DNA of 21,062 bases, from assembly GCA_028288775.1 (NCBI GenBank), contig JAQGHP010000180.1, positions 1 through 21,062 on the forward strand. Direction: 5' to 3'. Below, in pieces: positions 13,305-21,062 of this stretch; within the stretch, counting starts at the first letter, position 1; each line of letters begins with the position of its first letter. This DNA comes from Phycisphaerales bacterium. Its GTDB lineage: Bacteria > Planctomycetota > Phycisphaerae > Tepidisphaerales > Tepidisphaeraceae. The position numbers and the translations under genes are program-made. The notes under the pieces were generated by a model, which searched no databases, was not told where the DNA came from, and saw only the letters and a program-made list of their open reading frames with translations.

Positions 13305-14930
13305 TCACACCGCCGCGGCGACCCGCTGGGTTTCGCCGTCCTTCTTGAACGGCACGTCCGCCAGGCGGATGCTTGGGTGCTGCTTCTCAAAATACCGAAG
13401 TGACCATTCGCTGGGGAAAAGGATCGCGGGTTGCTCCTTCGCGTCGTAAGCCAGCTTGGCCCCGCTGGGCAGCGAAAGCTCGGCGAGCGTCGAAGCGGGC
13501 GTTTCCGGGGAAACCCAGCGCAGCAGTTCCCACGACGCCGATTCGAGCCGCGACTCCGCGCCGTATTCGGATTCCAAACGATACTGCACCACCTCAAATT
13601 GCAGCGGGCCCACCGCCGCCAGCAGGGGGGCGCGCTGCGACGAATCCTTGATCTGGAACTGCTGCACCACGCCTTCCTGCAGCAACTGCTCCAGCCCCTC
13701 GCGAAAACGCTTGGATTGCGACGTCGCGGTCGCATGCAGATAAGCGAAGCATTCGGGGGCGAAGCGCGGAATCTCGTCAAACACCAGCGAAGGCTCTTCG
13801 GTAAGCGTGTCGCCGATGCCGAAACCCGCGTGGCCGACGAGCCCGATGACATCGCCCGCGAAGGCCTCGTCGATCGTCTCGCGTTCCTGCCCGAAAAGCT
13901 TGTGCGAACTGGAGAGGCGGACGCGCTTGCCGCTCTGCACGTGGGTCACGGCCATGTCGCGCGTGAACTTCCCCGAGCAGACCCGCACGAACGCGATGCG
14001 GTCGCGGTGCCGAGGGTCCATGTTCGCCTGGATCTTGAAGACGAATCCCGAAAAATTGGGGTCGTCCGGATTAACCGGCGTCTCTCCCGCCACCCGCGCC
14101 CGCGGCGGCGTCGAGTGCGCCAAAAACGCGTCGAGCAGCAACTGCACCCCAAAGTTGTTGACCGCGCTGCCAAAGAAAACCGGCGTAAGTTTCCCGGCCA
14201 GCACCGCCTCTTGATCGAAGCTCGCGCCCGCCGCGTCGAGCATTCCCAGTTCTTCGACCACGTTCAAATACACGTCGTCACTAAGTTTCTCGCGCACGAG
14301 CGGATCGGACAAATCATGTATGGAAACCGGCGCACGATACGCCCCCGCACTGGTGCGCTCGAAAAAATGCACCTGCTTCCCCAGCCGCTCGAAGACGCCC
14401 TTAAACGCCGGCCCCGTCCCCAGCGGCCAGTTCATCGCGAACGCGCTGATGCCCAGCACCTCTTCAAGCTGATCGAGCAACACCAGCGGCTCGAGCGTAG
14501 GCCGGTCGAGCTTGTTCATGAACGTAAAGATCGGCACACCCCGCCGACGGCAGATCTCAAAGAGCTTGCGCGTCTGGCTCTCGATGCCCTTGGCCGCGTC
14601 GATGACCATGACCACCGCGTCCACCGCCGTCAGCACGCGGTAGGTATCCTCGGAAAAGTCCTTGTGTCCCGGCGTATCGAGCAGGTTGATCCGGTACCCC
14701 GCATAGTCAAACTGAAGCACGGTAGAGCTGATGGAGATCCCGCGCTTGCGTTCGAGCTCCATCCAATCCGAAGTCGCCGCCCGCTGATTCTTCCGCGCCC
14801 CGACCGATCCGGCCAACTGCACCGCCCCCCCGTACAGGAGAAACTTCTCCGTAAGCGTGGTCTTTCCCGCGTCCGGGTGGGAAATAATGGCAAATGTCCG
14901 TCGGCGAGCGATTTCGTCGTTGATCTGCAT
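13305..14930 (-). CDS. prfC: Peptide chain release factor 3 (translational GTPase)
   Basis: 541 aa, normal for RF3. It recycles RF1/RF2 from the ribosome after termination, using GTP. G1 is SHPDAGKT (17-24), switch I GISISSTV (64-71), G3 DTPGHKDF (85-92) and G4 NKLD (139-142). The RARKNQ-like region GSVGARKNQRAATSDWMELE and the EF-G-like second domain and C-terminal domain are recognisable (ADVPFKKDGE near the end). The start is ATG 14930 (MQINDEIARRRTFAIISHPD), where family homology begins; the frame runs open to 15017, but the extra 29 residues do not look like RF3. No obvious ribosome binding site. Transcribed alone on the minus strand. Confidence 0.95.
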   Translation of the reverse strand: MQINDEIARRRTFAIISHPDAGKTTLTEKFLLYGGAVQLAGSVGARKNQRAATSDWMELERKRGISISSTVLQFDYAGYRINLLDTPGHKDFSEDTYRVLTAVDAVVMVIDAAKGIESQTRKLFEICRRRGVPIFTFMNKLDRPTLEPLVLLDQLEEVLGISAFAMNWPLGTGPAFKGVFERLGKQVHFFERTSAGAYRAPVSIHDLSDPLVREKLSDDVYLNVVEELGMLDAAGASFDQEAVLAGKLTPVFFGSAVNNFGVQLLLDAFLAHSTPPRARVAGETPVNPDDPNFSGFVFKIQANMDPRHRDRIAFVRVCSGKFTRDMAVTHVQSGKRVRLSSSHKLFGQERETIDEAFAGDVIGLVGHAGFGIGDTLTEEPSLVFDEIPRFAPECFAYLHATATSQSKRFREGLEQLLQEGVVQQFQIKDSSQRAPLLAAVGPLQFEVVQYRLESEYGAESRLESASWELLRWVSPETPASTLAELSLPSGAKLAYDAKEQPAILFPSEWSLRYFEKQHPSIRLADVPFKKDGETQRVAAAV

Positions 14931-15306
14931 GGTAAATGTCGGCAGGAAGGCCGCGATTGGAGGCGGCGGGTTGTGCTGGTCAAAAGAGAGAGATACGCAG
15001 GCGATCAATCCGCGCACCGGTCACGGCGGACTGCCGGCGAATACGGCTAAGAGCAAATTTCCGGATCGCGTTTTCACAGCCATATCTTAGCCGCGAAAGG
15101 GGGGCGCGGAAAGTGATCGGGCGCGGGCGACGTTGACTGCGCTTTGCTCAAAACCTAGGCAAGGAACCTGCCTCTTGCGCAGCAAAGGGCGATCGCTTCT
15201 GCGCGATCCTCACATCCGCAGGCATTTCCCGGGGATTCCAGCCTATTTTCGCGTGGCACGGGGCTTGCAAATCGGTCAGGCCCCGCGAGCCTTCGGAGGC
15301 ATGAAT
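14931..15306. promoter_or_regulatory. Divergent intergenic region between prfC and a small gene
   Basis: These 376 bases must hold the promoters of both flanking genes. For the plus strand TTGACT (15133-15138) and TAGGCA (15156-15161) are spaced by 17 bases, a weak candidate. GGAGG at 15295-15299 is the ribosome binding site of the small gene. I found no convincing minus-strand promoter and no repeat array, RNA gene or additional gene. Confidence 0.35.
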
Positions 15307-15633
15307 ATGGGTGCATTCCGTATCGAACAAGAATTGGGCTATTTTGGGCATGATCGATTCGTGCTGTTCTACTACGAGCCGCGCATGCACGAGGTGATGT
15401 GGCGCGACAGCCGGTCTTCCGGGTCGGGCCGCAACGGGTGGCCACCTTCTTTCGCGACCCTCGCAGCCAAGGCGCAGTCCCACGGCATCAGCCTTGGCTC
15501 TGACACGGAATCGGGCGACCACGTGTTGCTCGTTGACCGTGTCGATCAACAGGCATGCTTCGCTTATCGGGAAGAGGCTCAGGAATTCCTCGCCCGCCGG
15601 GCCGATGCGGAAATGCCAAACGTCGGCTGCTGA
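15307..15633 (+). CDS. Small protein of unknown function
   Basis: 108 aa. The start is ATG 15307, because GGAGG (15295-15299) lies 7 bases before it; ATG 15301 would be only one base from that site. The protein has an aromatic strand region (ELGYFGHDRFVLFYYEP), an acidic/polar middle and a C-terminal helix rich in Glu, Ala and Arg (REEAQEFLARRADAEM). There is no signal peptide, membrane helix or known motif. I do not recognise the family. It converges on the propeller gene, with four bases between the two stops. The good ribosome binding site is the main support. Confidence 0.7.
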   Translation: MGAFRIEQELGYFGHDRFVLFYYEPRMHEVMWRDSRSSGSGRNGWPPSFATLAAKAQSHGISLGSDTESGDHVLLVDRVDQQACFAYREEAQEFLARRADAEMPNVGC

Positions 15634-15637
15634 GGCC

Positions 15638-16927
15638 TTAGTTTTCGATTCGATACAGGTGTGTTCTGGATCGGAGGAAGATCGCTTTTCCACTGAACGC
15701 AGGCGTGGCGAGACAGCCGCCCCCGTCCAGGTAATTGTCCGCGAGCACCTTGAATTCCCGTCCCGCCTGTAAAACGATCGACCGGCCTCCCTCCCCAAAG
15801 AAATAGACCCGGCCATTCGCGTCGACCGGCGACGCGGTAAACGCTGCCCCGATTCGCGCTTGCCAGATCTGTGTGCCCGTTTTGGCATCAATGCAGCGGG
15901 CTATCCCGGTGTCGGACACGAAGTAAAGTTCACTCCCAATCACTAACGGGGACGGCTTTAGTGGCGCTCCCCTGTTGCATTTCCAGACCACGTGCGAAGC
16001 GGTGACGTCGCCCACGGACTTCGCGTCCAGGCCGACGGCCCAGAGCTGCGCGTTGTCGTAGCCGGTGCAGAGATAGACGATGCCGTCGGCGAAAATCGGA
16101 CGCGGGACCACGTTGTATGCCGGGGGTTCGAGATCGACGTGCCAGATTTCCGTGCCTGTTAGCGGGTCGTATGAAACCACCCGGCGGGCCGCGGGGCTGA
16201 TGAGCTGGTCCTTGCCGTCGAAGTGAACGACGATCGGTGTGCCGTAAGCCTTACGGCGCATCGGCGGCATGGTCGCCGGGAACGGGGTGGTACGGTCCTT
16301 CCGCCACACCAGCTTCCCCGTCCCCTTATTCAAGGCGGCGACGAACTGTGCATCGACGCCGTCGCAATTGAGAATACAGAGATCCCCAACAATCACCGGG
16401 CTCGATCCCGGCCCTTCCATGTGGTCGACGCGCAGTTCCTGGCTCTTCCAAATGGGCTTGCCCGTGGCGGTATCGAGGCACGCGTTTCCCTCCGACCCGA
16501 AGCAGACATAGACGCGGCCCTTTTCGATGACGGGCGAGGGGGAAGCGTAGGAGTTGAACGCGTTGATCGACTCCGGACTGTCAACGTGAAAGACTTCGAC
16601 ATCTTGCGTGATTTTGCCGCTGTCCTTGTTGCAGCAGATGGCACGGAGCGAGCGGCCGTCGTCCGTGGCAGTGGTCATCCAGATTTGGTCGCCCAGTACG
16701 ACCGGTGAGGACCATCCGCGGCCTGGGATTTCAGTCTTGAACTTGATCTGCCGACCGGGGTCGGGCGCCGCGCCTTGGAACCACTTGAGCGGCGGATCAG
16801 CGCCGGGGGCGTGGCCCTGCTGGGTGGGGCCGCGAAATTCCGGCCAGCCGTCTTCCGCCGCGTCGGTCGAGGGAATCATCCCGAGGACGATCCCCATCAC
16901 TAACAGCCTCGCCCACCGTTTTCGCAT
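15638..16927 (-). CDS. Secreted PQQ-like beta-propeller protein
   Basis: 429 aa from ATG 16927, chosen for the GGAG (complement of 16935-16938) just upstream and for the signal peptide (MRKRWARLLVMGIVLGMIP, cleavage near STDAAED). It then reads WPEFRGP, the opening typical of many planctomycete propellers, and about eight blades of the type SPVVLGDQIWM...D..TGK..W (for example ATGKPIWKS, GTGKLVWRKD, LTGTEIWHVD, KTGTQIWQAR). This is the PQQ/BamB-like WD-type fold. Nothing shows that it binds PQQ or is an enzyme; scaffold or polymer-binding roles are equally possible. It is divergent from a second secreted-protein gene, with 178 bases between. Confidence 0.88.
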   Translation of the reverse strand: MRKRWARLLVMGIVLGMIPSTDAAEDGWPEFRGPTQQGHAPGADPPLKWFQGAAPDPGRQIKFKTEIPGRGWSSPVVLGDQIWMTTATDDGRSLRAICCNKDSGKITQDVEVFHVDSPESINAFNSYASPSPVIEKGRVYVCFGSEGNACLDTATGKPIWKSQELRVDHMEGPGSSPVIVGDLCILNCDGVDAQFVAALNKGTGKLVWRKDRTTPFPATMPPMRRKAYGTPIVVHFDGKDQLISPAARRVVSYDPLTGTEIWHVDLEPPAYNVVPRPIFADGIVYLCTGYDNAQLWAVGLDAKSVGDVTASHVVWKCNRGAPLKPSPLVIGSELYFVSDTGIARCIDAKTGTQIWQARIGAAFTASPVDANGRVYFFGEGGRSIVLQAGREFKVLADNYLDGGGCLATPAFSGKAIFLRSRTHLYRIEN

Positions 16928-17105
16928 TCGTAGTCTCCGCTCGTCATGCCCGTGGATCAACGGCCCCGCACCGCTGGTTAGGCACCGATGGCGTCGTCAC
17001 CTCCCTATGCCCGGTCGTACGGTTGTGTGACACGCACCGACCGCTTCAACCGCGAATCAGCCGACGGGTATCAATTGCACAGGGGGGAAACAACCGAGAA
17101 CGCTC

Positions 17106-18875
17106 ATGATTCAGACACGGCCTGTGCGCGGCAAATTCTTCCTGGCGACAACGCTTGTGACGCTGGCCTTGTCATCTTGGAGTTATGCAGAGGATTCTGA
17201 AACTCCGCTGCGTCAGCCCGCGGCCGTGGACCGCGCCGCGGCGCTGCGCGAGTTGAAGGACTTCAGCCTCGCGGGTATGGACCGACGTCTGGGCCCCAAA
17301 TACGCATCGCTTACGCAATTGGAGGCCCAGCAACGGTTCCCTGAAATCTGGATGCACCCCAGCAAGCAGGAGACCGGCGGCCGCCGTTACCAGATCGGCG
17401 GGCCGTGGACCAAGGAAGGCGGGGATTTCAGCAGCACGCAGGGCCAGATCCTCTATGTCCCCGACAACGGGCCGGGAGTGGATCGCGTGACGATCCTCGA
17501 ATGGTCCAACGGCTGTTTCAGTGAACGGCCCGAAGCGCCCTGGTGGGGCGGATTCCGGCCGGAACCTACTTACGAAAAATGGAAGACCGCCGCGGGCGGG
17601 AACCCGGGAACGCCGATCGCCATGGCACGCGGCATGGGCAGTTGGGCCAACTGCGGAGTGATCGTGTTTTCCTCCGGCCTCGTCGCCACCGCCGGCACCT
17701 GCACGGGCCACGGCAGTGATCCCACCTTTCAATTTCCGCCCGGCAAACTCCCCACCGCAGTATCCGTCACGAACAAGAACGAATTCGCTCTGGTAACAGT
17801 CGTCGACACGGAACAAAAGAAAGGGCAGGTCGCCGTCCTGGCGCTGGAAAGCAGCGGGAAAGTCAGCGGCTTCGCACACGAATGGCGCGACGACCACCCG
17901 TGCCTGCCGAACGTGGCGGTGTTTACGAAAATCAAGCTGCTCGGGTACATCGACCTTCCCGGGATCGAGTTCCCCACCGGCGTTTGTGGCGTGGGTAACC
18001 GAGAAGGCGGGCGCGTCAACGGCCTGGACGGTAACGCCGGCATCCTCCGCGTTTTCGATCTCGGCCAACAGTCGGCGCGCGACATGTTCCTCAAGGGCGG
18101 CAACGTAGACTACACCAGCACGGCGGGGTTCGCGGTCGCCATTTCGAAATACGAGGGAAAAGCCGCGTTCATCGATCTGCAGCCGCTCTTCGAGCGGGTG
18201 CGGAACTTCTACTTCACGACTGAAGAGAACTACCGCAAGACCCGCGATTCGGGGCTCGAGCCCGCGAAGTGGCCATACGCATTTGACGTGGACCCCTCGT
18301 GGAAGCCGCCAGTGGTGAAGGTCATCGATGTGCCGCAGCCGACCGCGGTGATCGCGAGCATGTCGGGCGGGAAAAACGCTCGCGCACTGATCGCGTCGCT
18401 CGACGGTAAAGTCGGCGTGTACGAGGTGGGCGGACTGGCAACGGAATCACCCGCCTCTGCCGAAGACATTCGCCGTGTGGGCGAGGTACAGGTCGGTCGC
18501 AACCCCGTCTGCCTCGCGTACCAGAAGTACGCGTCGAACACGATCATGGCCGTCTCGCGTGGCGACCGGGAAATTGCCTGGATCAAGTATTCGGAAAAAT
18601 CGGCGGAGGTCGTCCGTCGGCTGCGGGATTCGCGGCTCATCGATCCGGTAAACGTCGAAAGCGCAGACACGCACGGGATTGAGACGCCACTGATCACGGT
18701 GGCGGACTTCAAGGGTCGCAAGATCGTCAACTACCGCTACGGCACCCTCGTTTTTGCGACCCAGGGCGGCGCGAAATTCGGCATGGGCCCCGAAGGGAAG
18801 GATGAATTCGAGTGCGGCGGCATTATGGAATTCCCCGGCTCGCCTCTCTGCGTGAGCGCGAGCAATGTGAATTGA
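17106..18875 (+). CDS. Large secreted protein of unknown function, possibly beta-propeller
   Basis: 589 aa with a signal peptide (RPVRGKFFLATTLVTLALSS, probable cleavage after SYA, residue 28). The mature protein contains many short beta-strand-like segments separated by Gly/Asp/Asn turns (QGQILYVPDNGPGVDR, NCGVIVFSSGLVATAGTC, FALVTVVDTEQKKGQ, AGILRVFDLG, ARALIASLDGKVGVYEVGG, NTIMAVSRGDREIAWI), suggesting a propeller, and about nine cysteines. I do not recognise a family and see no catalytic motif. Product length and reading frame are convincing. It is divergently oriented from the PQQ-like propeller, so both may act in the periplasm under a shared promoter region (inference). Confidence 0.8.
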   Translation: MIQTRPVRGKFFLATTLVTLALSSWSYAEDSETPLRQPAAVDRAAALRELKDFSLAGMDRRLGPKYASLTQLEAQQRFPEIWMHPSKQETGGRRYQIGGPWTKEGGDFSSTQGQILYVPDNGPGVDRVTILEWSNGCFSERPEAPWWGGFRPEPTYEKWKTAAGGNPGTPIAMARGMGSWANCGVIVFSSGLVATAGTCTGHGSDPTFQFPPGKLPTAVSVTNKNEFALVTVVDTEQKKGQVAVLALESSGKVSGFAHEWRDDHPCLPNVAVFTKIKLLGYIDLPGIEFPTGVCGVGNREGGRVNGLDGNAGILRVFDLGQQSARDMFLKGGNVDYTSTAGFAVAISKYEGKAAFIDLQPLFERVRNFYFTTEENYRKTRDSGLEPAKWPYAFDVDPSWKPPVVKVIDVPQPTAVIASMSGGKNARALIASLDGKVGVYEVGGLATESPASAEDIRRVGEVQVGRNPVCLAYQKYASNTIMAVSRGDREIAWIKYSEKSAEVVRRLRDSRLIDPVNVESADTHGIETPLITVADFKGRKIVNYRYGTLVFATQGGAKFGMGPEGKDEFECGGIMEFPGSPLCVSASNVN

Positions 18876-18904
18876 TTACCAAATGACCATGCAGGATTCA
18901 TAGA

Positions 18905-18956
18905 TTGTGGTGCAGGCTTTCAGCCTGCGTCTGCAGCCTGAAAGGCTGCACCACAA
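18905..18956. repeat. Palindromic intergenic element, family A, copy 2
   Basis: TTGTGGTGCAG at the left matches CTGCACCACAA at the right. Between them GCTTTCAGCCTGC and GCAGCCTGAAAGGC form inner dyads. It starts 30 bases after the secreted-protein stop and matches the element at 373-423 in outer arms and inner motif. Confidence 0.85.
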
Positions 18957-19160
18957 GCACAGAAGCACGCACCGTTAATTGGCTTCTTGCCATGCCTGTC
19001 TGTTCGTGAGCAGTTCTCTCAATAGCTTTCTTTGCATCTGTCAGGCGAGCGTTGGCGCCGGCGTGCGTGCGAAGGTTCCCCGTTGACGCCTCTCGGCGGC
19101 GCGCATACCCTTGGCCGTTCGGTACTTCACAAGGGAAAACATTTACGGAAGGAGCATCCT

Positions 19161-19778
19161 GTGCCCATTCAACTGCCGCCGCTGCCATACCCGTCTGATG
19201 CGCTGGAGCCTTACATCGACAAGCAGACGATGGAGATCCACCACGGCAAACACCACGCCGCTTACGTCGCGAACCTCAACAAGGCCCTGGAGCAGGCCCC
19301 GGATTTGCAGAACCGTCCGGTGCATGAGTTGCTGAAGGACAATTTGAAGATCGTGCCGGACGCGATCAAGACCGCCGTCCGCAACAACGGGGGCGGGCAC
19401 CACAATCACTCGCTGTTCTGGCAGATCATGGGGCCCAAGGCGGGTGGGAACCCTGTCGGCAACCTCGGGCAGGCGATCAACTCGACGTTCGGTTCTTTCG
19501 ACAAGTTCAAGGAACTGCTCGCCGCAGCGGCCATCTCGCGGTTCGGTTCGGGCTGGGGCTGGCTGGTCAAGAATGGGGACAAGCTCGAAATTATCTCCCT
19601 GCCCAACCAGGACAGCCCGTTGATGGAGAACAAGTTCCCCGTCATTGGCGTGGACGTGTGGGAGCACGCGTACTACCTGAAATACCAGAACCGCCGACCC
19701 GACTACGTCACCGCCTGGTGGAACGTGGTGAACTGGCAGGAAGCCGAAAACCGCTTCAACCGCGGGACGCACGCGTGA
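19161..19778 (+). CDS. sodA: Superoxide dismutase, Mn-type by sequence
   Basis: 205 aa, cytosolic (no signal peptide). It converts superoxide to oxygen and hydrogen peroxide. Metal ligands are His27 (MEIHHGKHH), His83 (NHSLFW), Asp165 and His169 (DVWEHAYYLKY). The Gln150 in NQDSPL, and glycines in GGGHHNHS, match the Mn-type pattern rather than the Fe-type; metal use cannot be proven from sequence. GTG 19161 is the start: a strong GGAAGGAG (19147-19154) lies six bases upstream, and SOD homology begins there; the in-frame sequence back to 19032 is not part of it. It stands alone, with a family A palindrome upstream and repeats downstream. Confidence 0.96.
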   Translation: MPIQLPPLPYPSDALEPYIDKQTMEIHHGKHHAAYVANLNKALEQAPDLQNRPVHELLKDNLKIVPDAIKTAVRNNGGGHHNHSLFWQIMGPKAGGNPVGNLGQAINSTFGSFDKFKELLAAAAISRFGSGWGWLVKNGDKLEIISLPNQDSPLMENKFPVIGVDVWEHAYYLKYQNRRPDYVTAWWNVVNWQEAENRFNRGTHA

Positions 19779-19786
19779 TCCTCTGG

Positions 19787-19830
19787 TCCCCTCTCCCTCG
19801 TACTTGGGGGAGAGGGATAGGGTGAGGGGC
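19787..19830. repeat. Palindromic element, family B, copy 3
   Basis: The core CTCTCCCTCGTACTTGGGGG, then AGAGGG and the tail GGTGAGGGGC, match 6204-6247. It begins nine bases after the SOD stop. Confidence 0.85.
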
Positions 19831-19860
19831 GGAATGTCGAGGTCCGCCGGAATTCCGTTT

Positions 19861-19940
19861 CATGTAGGGTGGGCGTACTCGCCCACCATCCATTGGCCGC
19901 GTGAGTGTCAAATGGTGGGCGGGTACACCCACCCTACATG
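19861..19940. repeat. 80-bp near-perfect palindrome, family D
   Basis: CATGTAGGGTGGG at the left matches CCCACCCTACATG at the right. The inner halves contain GCCCACCATC and ATGGTGGGC. It lies exactly between the two inverted family B copies (19787-19830 and 19972-20017), giving a nested arrangement B-D-B'. Confidence 0.88.
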
Positions 19941-19971
19941 TCCTTCTTGCGAATCACACAACTTCGCGCCC

Positions 19972-20017
19972 GGCCCCTCACCCCTGCCCTCTCCCCCGAG
20001 TACGTGGGAGAGGGAGC
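19972..20017. repeat. Palindromic element, family B, copy 4 (inverted)
   Basis: GGCCCCTCACCCC, then CTCTCCCCCGAGTACGTGGG and AGAGGGA: the inverse orientation of the copy at 19787-19830, mirroring the second copy at 6296-6349. Confidence 0.85.
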
Positions 20018-20110
20018 AGAACTCCCGGCCATCAATCTCCCTCGGCGTTTTCTCTGCACCTGGGCGTCTGTGCGTTCGATTTCCCATTGGTGTTCCTTGG
20101 CGTTGAATGA

Positions 20111-20153
20111 GACAAAACTTGCGGCCCCCCTTCCCTCGCCGTACAAGTTTGTC
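20111..20153 (+). promoter_or_regulatory. Hairpin directly before the exoribonuclease start
   Basis: GACAAAACTTG (20111-20121) pairs with CAAGTTTGTC (20144-20153), with one bulged A, around a 22-base C-rich loop. The right arm ends one base before ATG 20155 and covers the normal ribosome-binding position. No Shine-Dalgarno sequence is visible. It could restrict translation, or could be chance. Confidence 0.45.
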
Positions 20154-20154
20154 C

Positions 20155-21062
20155 ATGCGCCGAATCTATCTCCGTGACTGCACCTCGGGCGACGTCGTCG
20201 AAGACGTCTTCGTCCTTGCGAACAAGCAGTTTTCCGCCACAAACAACGGCAAGCACTTTATCAAGGCGTTGCTCTCCGATCGCACGATGCAAGTGACGGC
20301 ACGGATGTGGAACGCCACGCGCGAGCTGTTCGCCGCGCTGCCGGACGGGGGCTTCTGCCGCGTGCGCGGGAAGGTGGAAAACTACCAGGGCAATTTGCAG
20401 TTCATCATCGATCAGACCTGGCCGGCAAAGGAGGGCAGCTTCGAAATCGCCGACCTGCTCCCGCACACCACCAGGGACATCCCGGCGATGTGTGCCAAGC
20501 TCGCCGAGATGCTCGGGAGCATTCAAAACCGCCACCTCTCCGCGCTGGTGCAGGCGTACCTCGACGACGAAAAGCTCATGACCGATTTCTGCCGGGCGCC
20601 CGCGGCGATGAGCATGCACCACGCATTCCTCGGCGGACTCCTCGAGCACACGCTTAATGCGGTCGAGGTGGGCGACGCGGTCGCCAAGTTTTATCCCGGC
20701 CTTAGCCGCGATCTCGTGGTGGCGGGGATTTTCCTGCACGACATCGCCAAGACGTGGGAGCTTTCCTACGCGTGCGCCTTTGGCTATACGGACGGCGGAC
20801 AGCTCGTCGGGCACGTCGTCAAATCGGCGATGTGGGTCGAGCACAAGGCGAAGGAAGCCGAGGCGGTGCTCGGCGAGAAAATCCCGCAGTCGCTGATTGA
20901 CGTGCTGCAGCACATCATCCTCAGCCACCACGGCGAGCCGCAGTTTGGGGCGGCGAGGGTTCCCTCCACGCCCGAGGCGATCGCCGTCCACATGATCGAG
21001 AACATGGACGCGAAGCTGATGATGTCGCTGGGCGCAACGCGCGGGGAAAACGTCTCCAGCGA
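20155..21062 (+). CDS. YhaM-type 3'-5' exoribonuclease, OB-fold plus HD domain (3' partial)
   Basis: 302 codons are visible and the frame is still open at the window end. An OB-fold nucleic-acid-binding domain (about 14-90, with VRGKVENYQGNLQFIID) is followed by a helical linker and an HD domain. It shows MHHAFLGGLLEHTLNAVEVG, GIFLHDIAKTWELSY (HD at 195-196), LVGHVV and ILSHHGEPQFG. This order and these motifs match YhaM/Cbf1-type exonucleases, which degrade RNA or single-stranded DNA in the cytoplasm using Mn ions. The start is ATG 20155; an in-frame TTG at 20149 cannot be excluded, as no ribosome binding site is visible. Confidence 0.88.
   Translation, partial: MRRIYLRDCTSGDVVEDVFVLANKQFSATNNGKHFIKALLSDRTMQVTARMWNATRELFAALPDGGFCRVRGKVENYQGNLQFIIDQTWPAKEGSFEIADLLPHTTRDIPAMCAKLAEMLGSIQNRHLSALVQAYLDDEKLMTDFCRAPAAMSMHHAFLGGLLEHTLNAVEVGDAVAKFYPGLSRDLVVAGIFLHDIAKTWELSYACAFGYTDGGQLVGHVVKSAMWVEHKAKEAEAVLGEKIPQSLIDVLQHIILSHHGEPQFGAARVPSTPEAIAVHMIENMDAKLMMSLGATRGENVSS

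Noticed and set aside
13431..15050. 539-codon plus-strand frame opposite prfC
   Set aside because: It is antisense to a fully supported prfC, is rich in Arg/His as expected for a shadow frame of G+C-rich DNA, and contains no domain.
15638..16927. PQQ-dependent alcohol dehydrogenase
   Set aside because: Only the propeller repeats are visible; length, active-site residues and cytochrome motifs of such enzymes are not seen.
19032..19160. 43-residue extension of superoxide dismutase
   Set aside because: A strong GGAAGGAG site and family homology both place the start at GTG 19161.

Overview
The window is high-G+C bacterial DNA. It most resembles the Planctomycetota, probably a Phycisphaerae- or Pirellulales-like lineage. 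That is an inference from the secreted propeller opening with WPEFRGP, the many histidine kinases (two with a DUF4118-type membrane domain), the MshEN-type secretion ATPase, and intergenic spacers filled with palindromic and heptanucleotide repeats. No rRNA or ribosomal protein is present to fix the taxonomy.

Layout. Bases 1-8130 carry same-strand genes: the 3' end of an unknown gene, a TPR lipoprotein, a PAS histidine kinase, a receiver-only response regulator, a GAF/HD-GYP c-di-GMP phosphodiesterase, a STAS-domain protein, and a GspE/PilB-like ATPase with an N-terminal MshEN fold and altered catalytic motifs. A tRNA with a CAU anticodon follows at 8448-8520. Bases 8672-12569 hold a second signalling block: a hybrid kinase on the plus strand converging on a related kinase on the minus strand, whose receiver-only regulator lies just upstream of it. 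Bases 12714-15633 hold a small unknown protein, release factor 3 (prfC) and another small unknown protein. Bases 15638-18875 hold two divergent genes for secreted proteins, one a PQQ-like beta-propeller and one unrecognised. The window ends with a Mn-type superoxide dismutase and the start of a YhaM-type OB/HD exoribonuclease cut by the window edge.

Function. The first block reads as a signalling pathway: kinase to receiver, c-di-GMP turnover by HD-GYP, partner switching by STAS, and a secretion or pilus ATPase related to c-di-GMP-responsive ones. This wiring is inferred from adjacency and domain content. The ATPase has Arg in place of the Walker A Ser/Thr, Asp in place of the Walker B Glu, and lost MshEN consensus residues, so it may be a regulatory or inactive paralogue.

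The most striking non-coding feature is the repeat content. At least six short arrays have an exact 7-bp period but different unit sequences, and two of them fold into inverted-repeat pairs. One array is 8-bp based. Several palindrome families also occur, two of them in more than one copy here. Most begin within a few dozen bases after a stop codon. No transposase, CRISPR array or clear prophage gene was seen.
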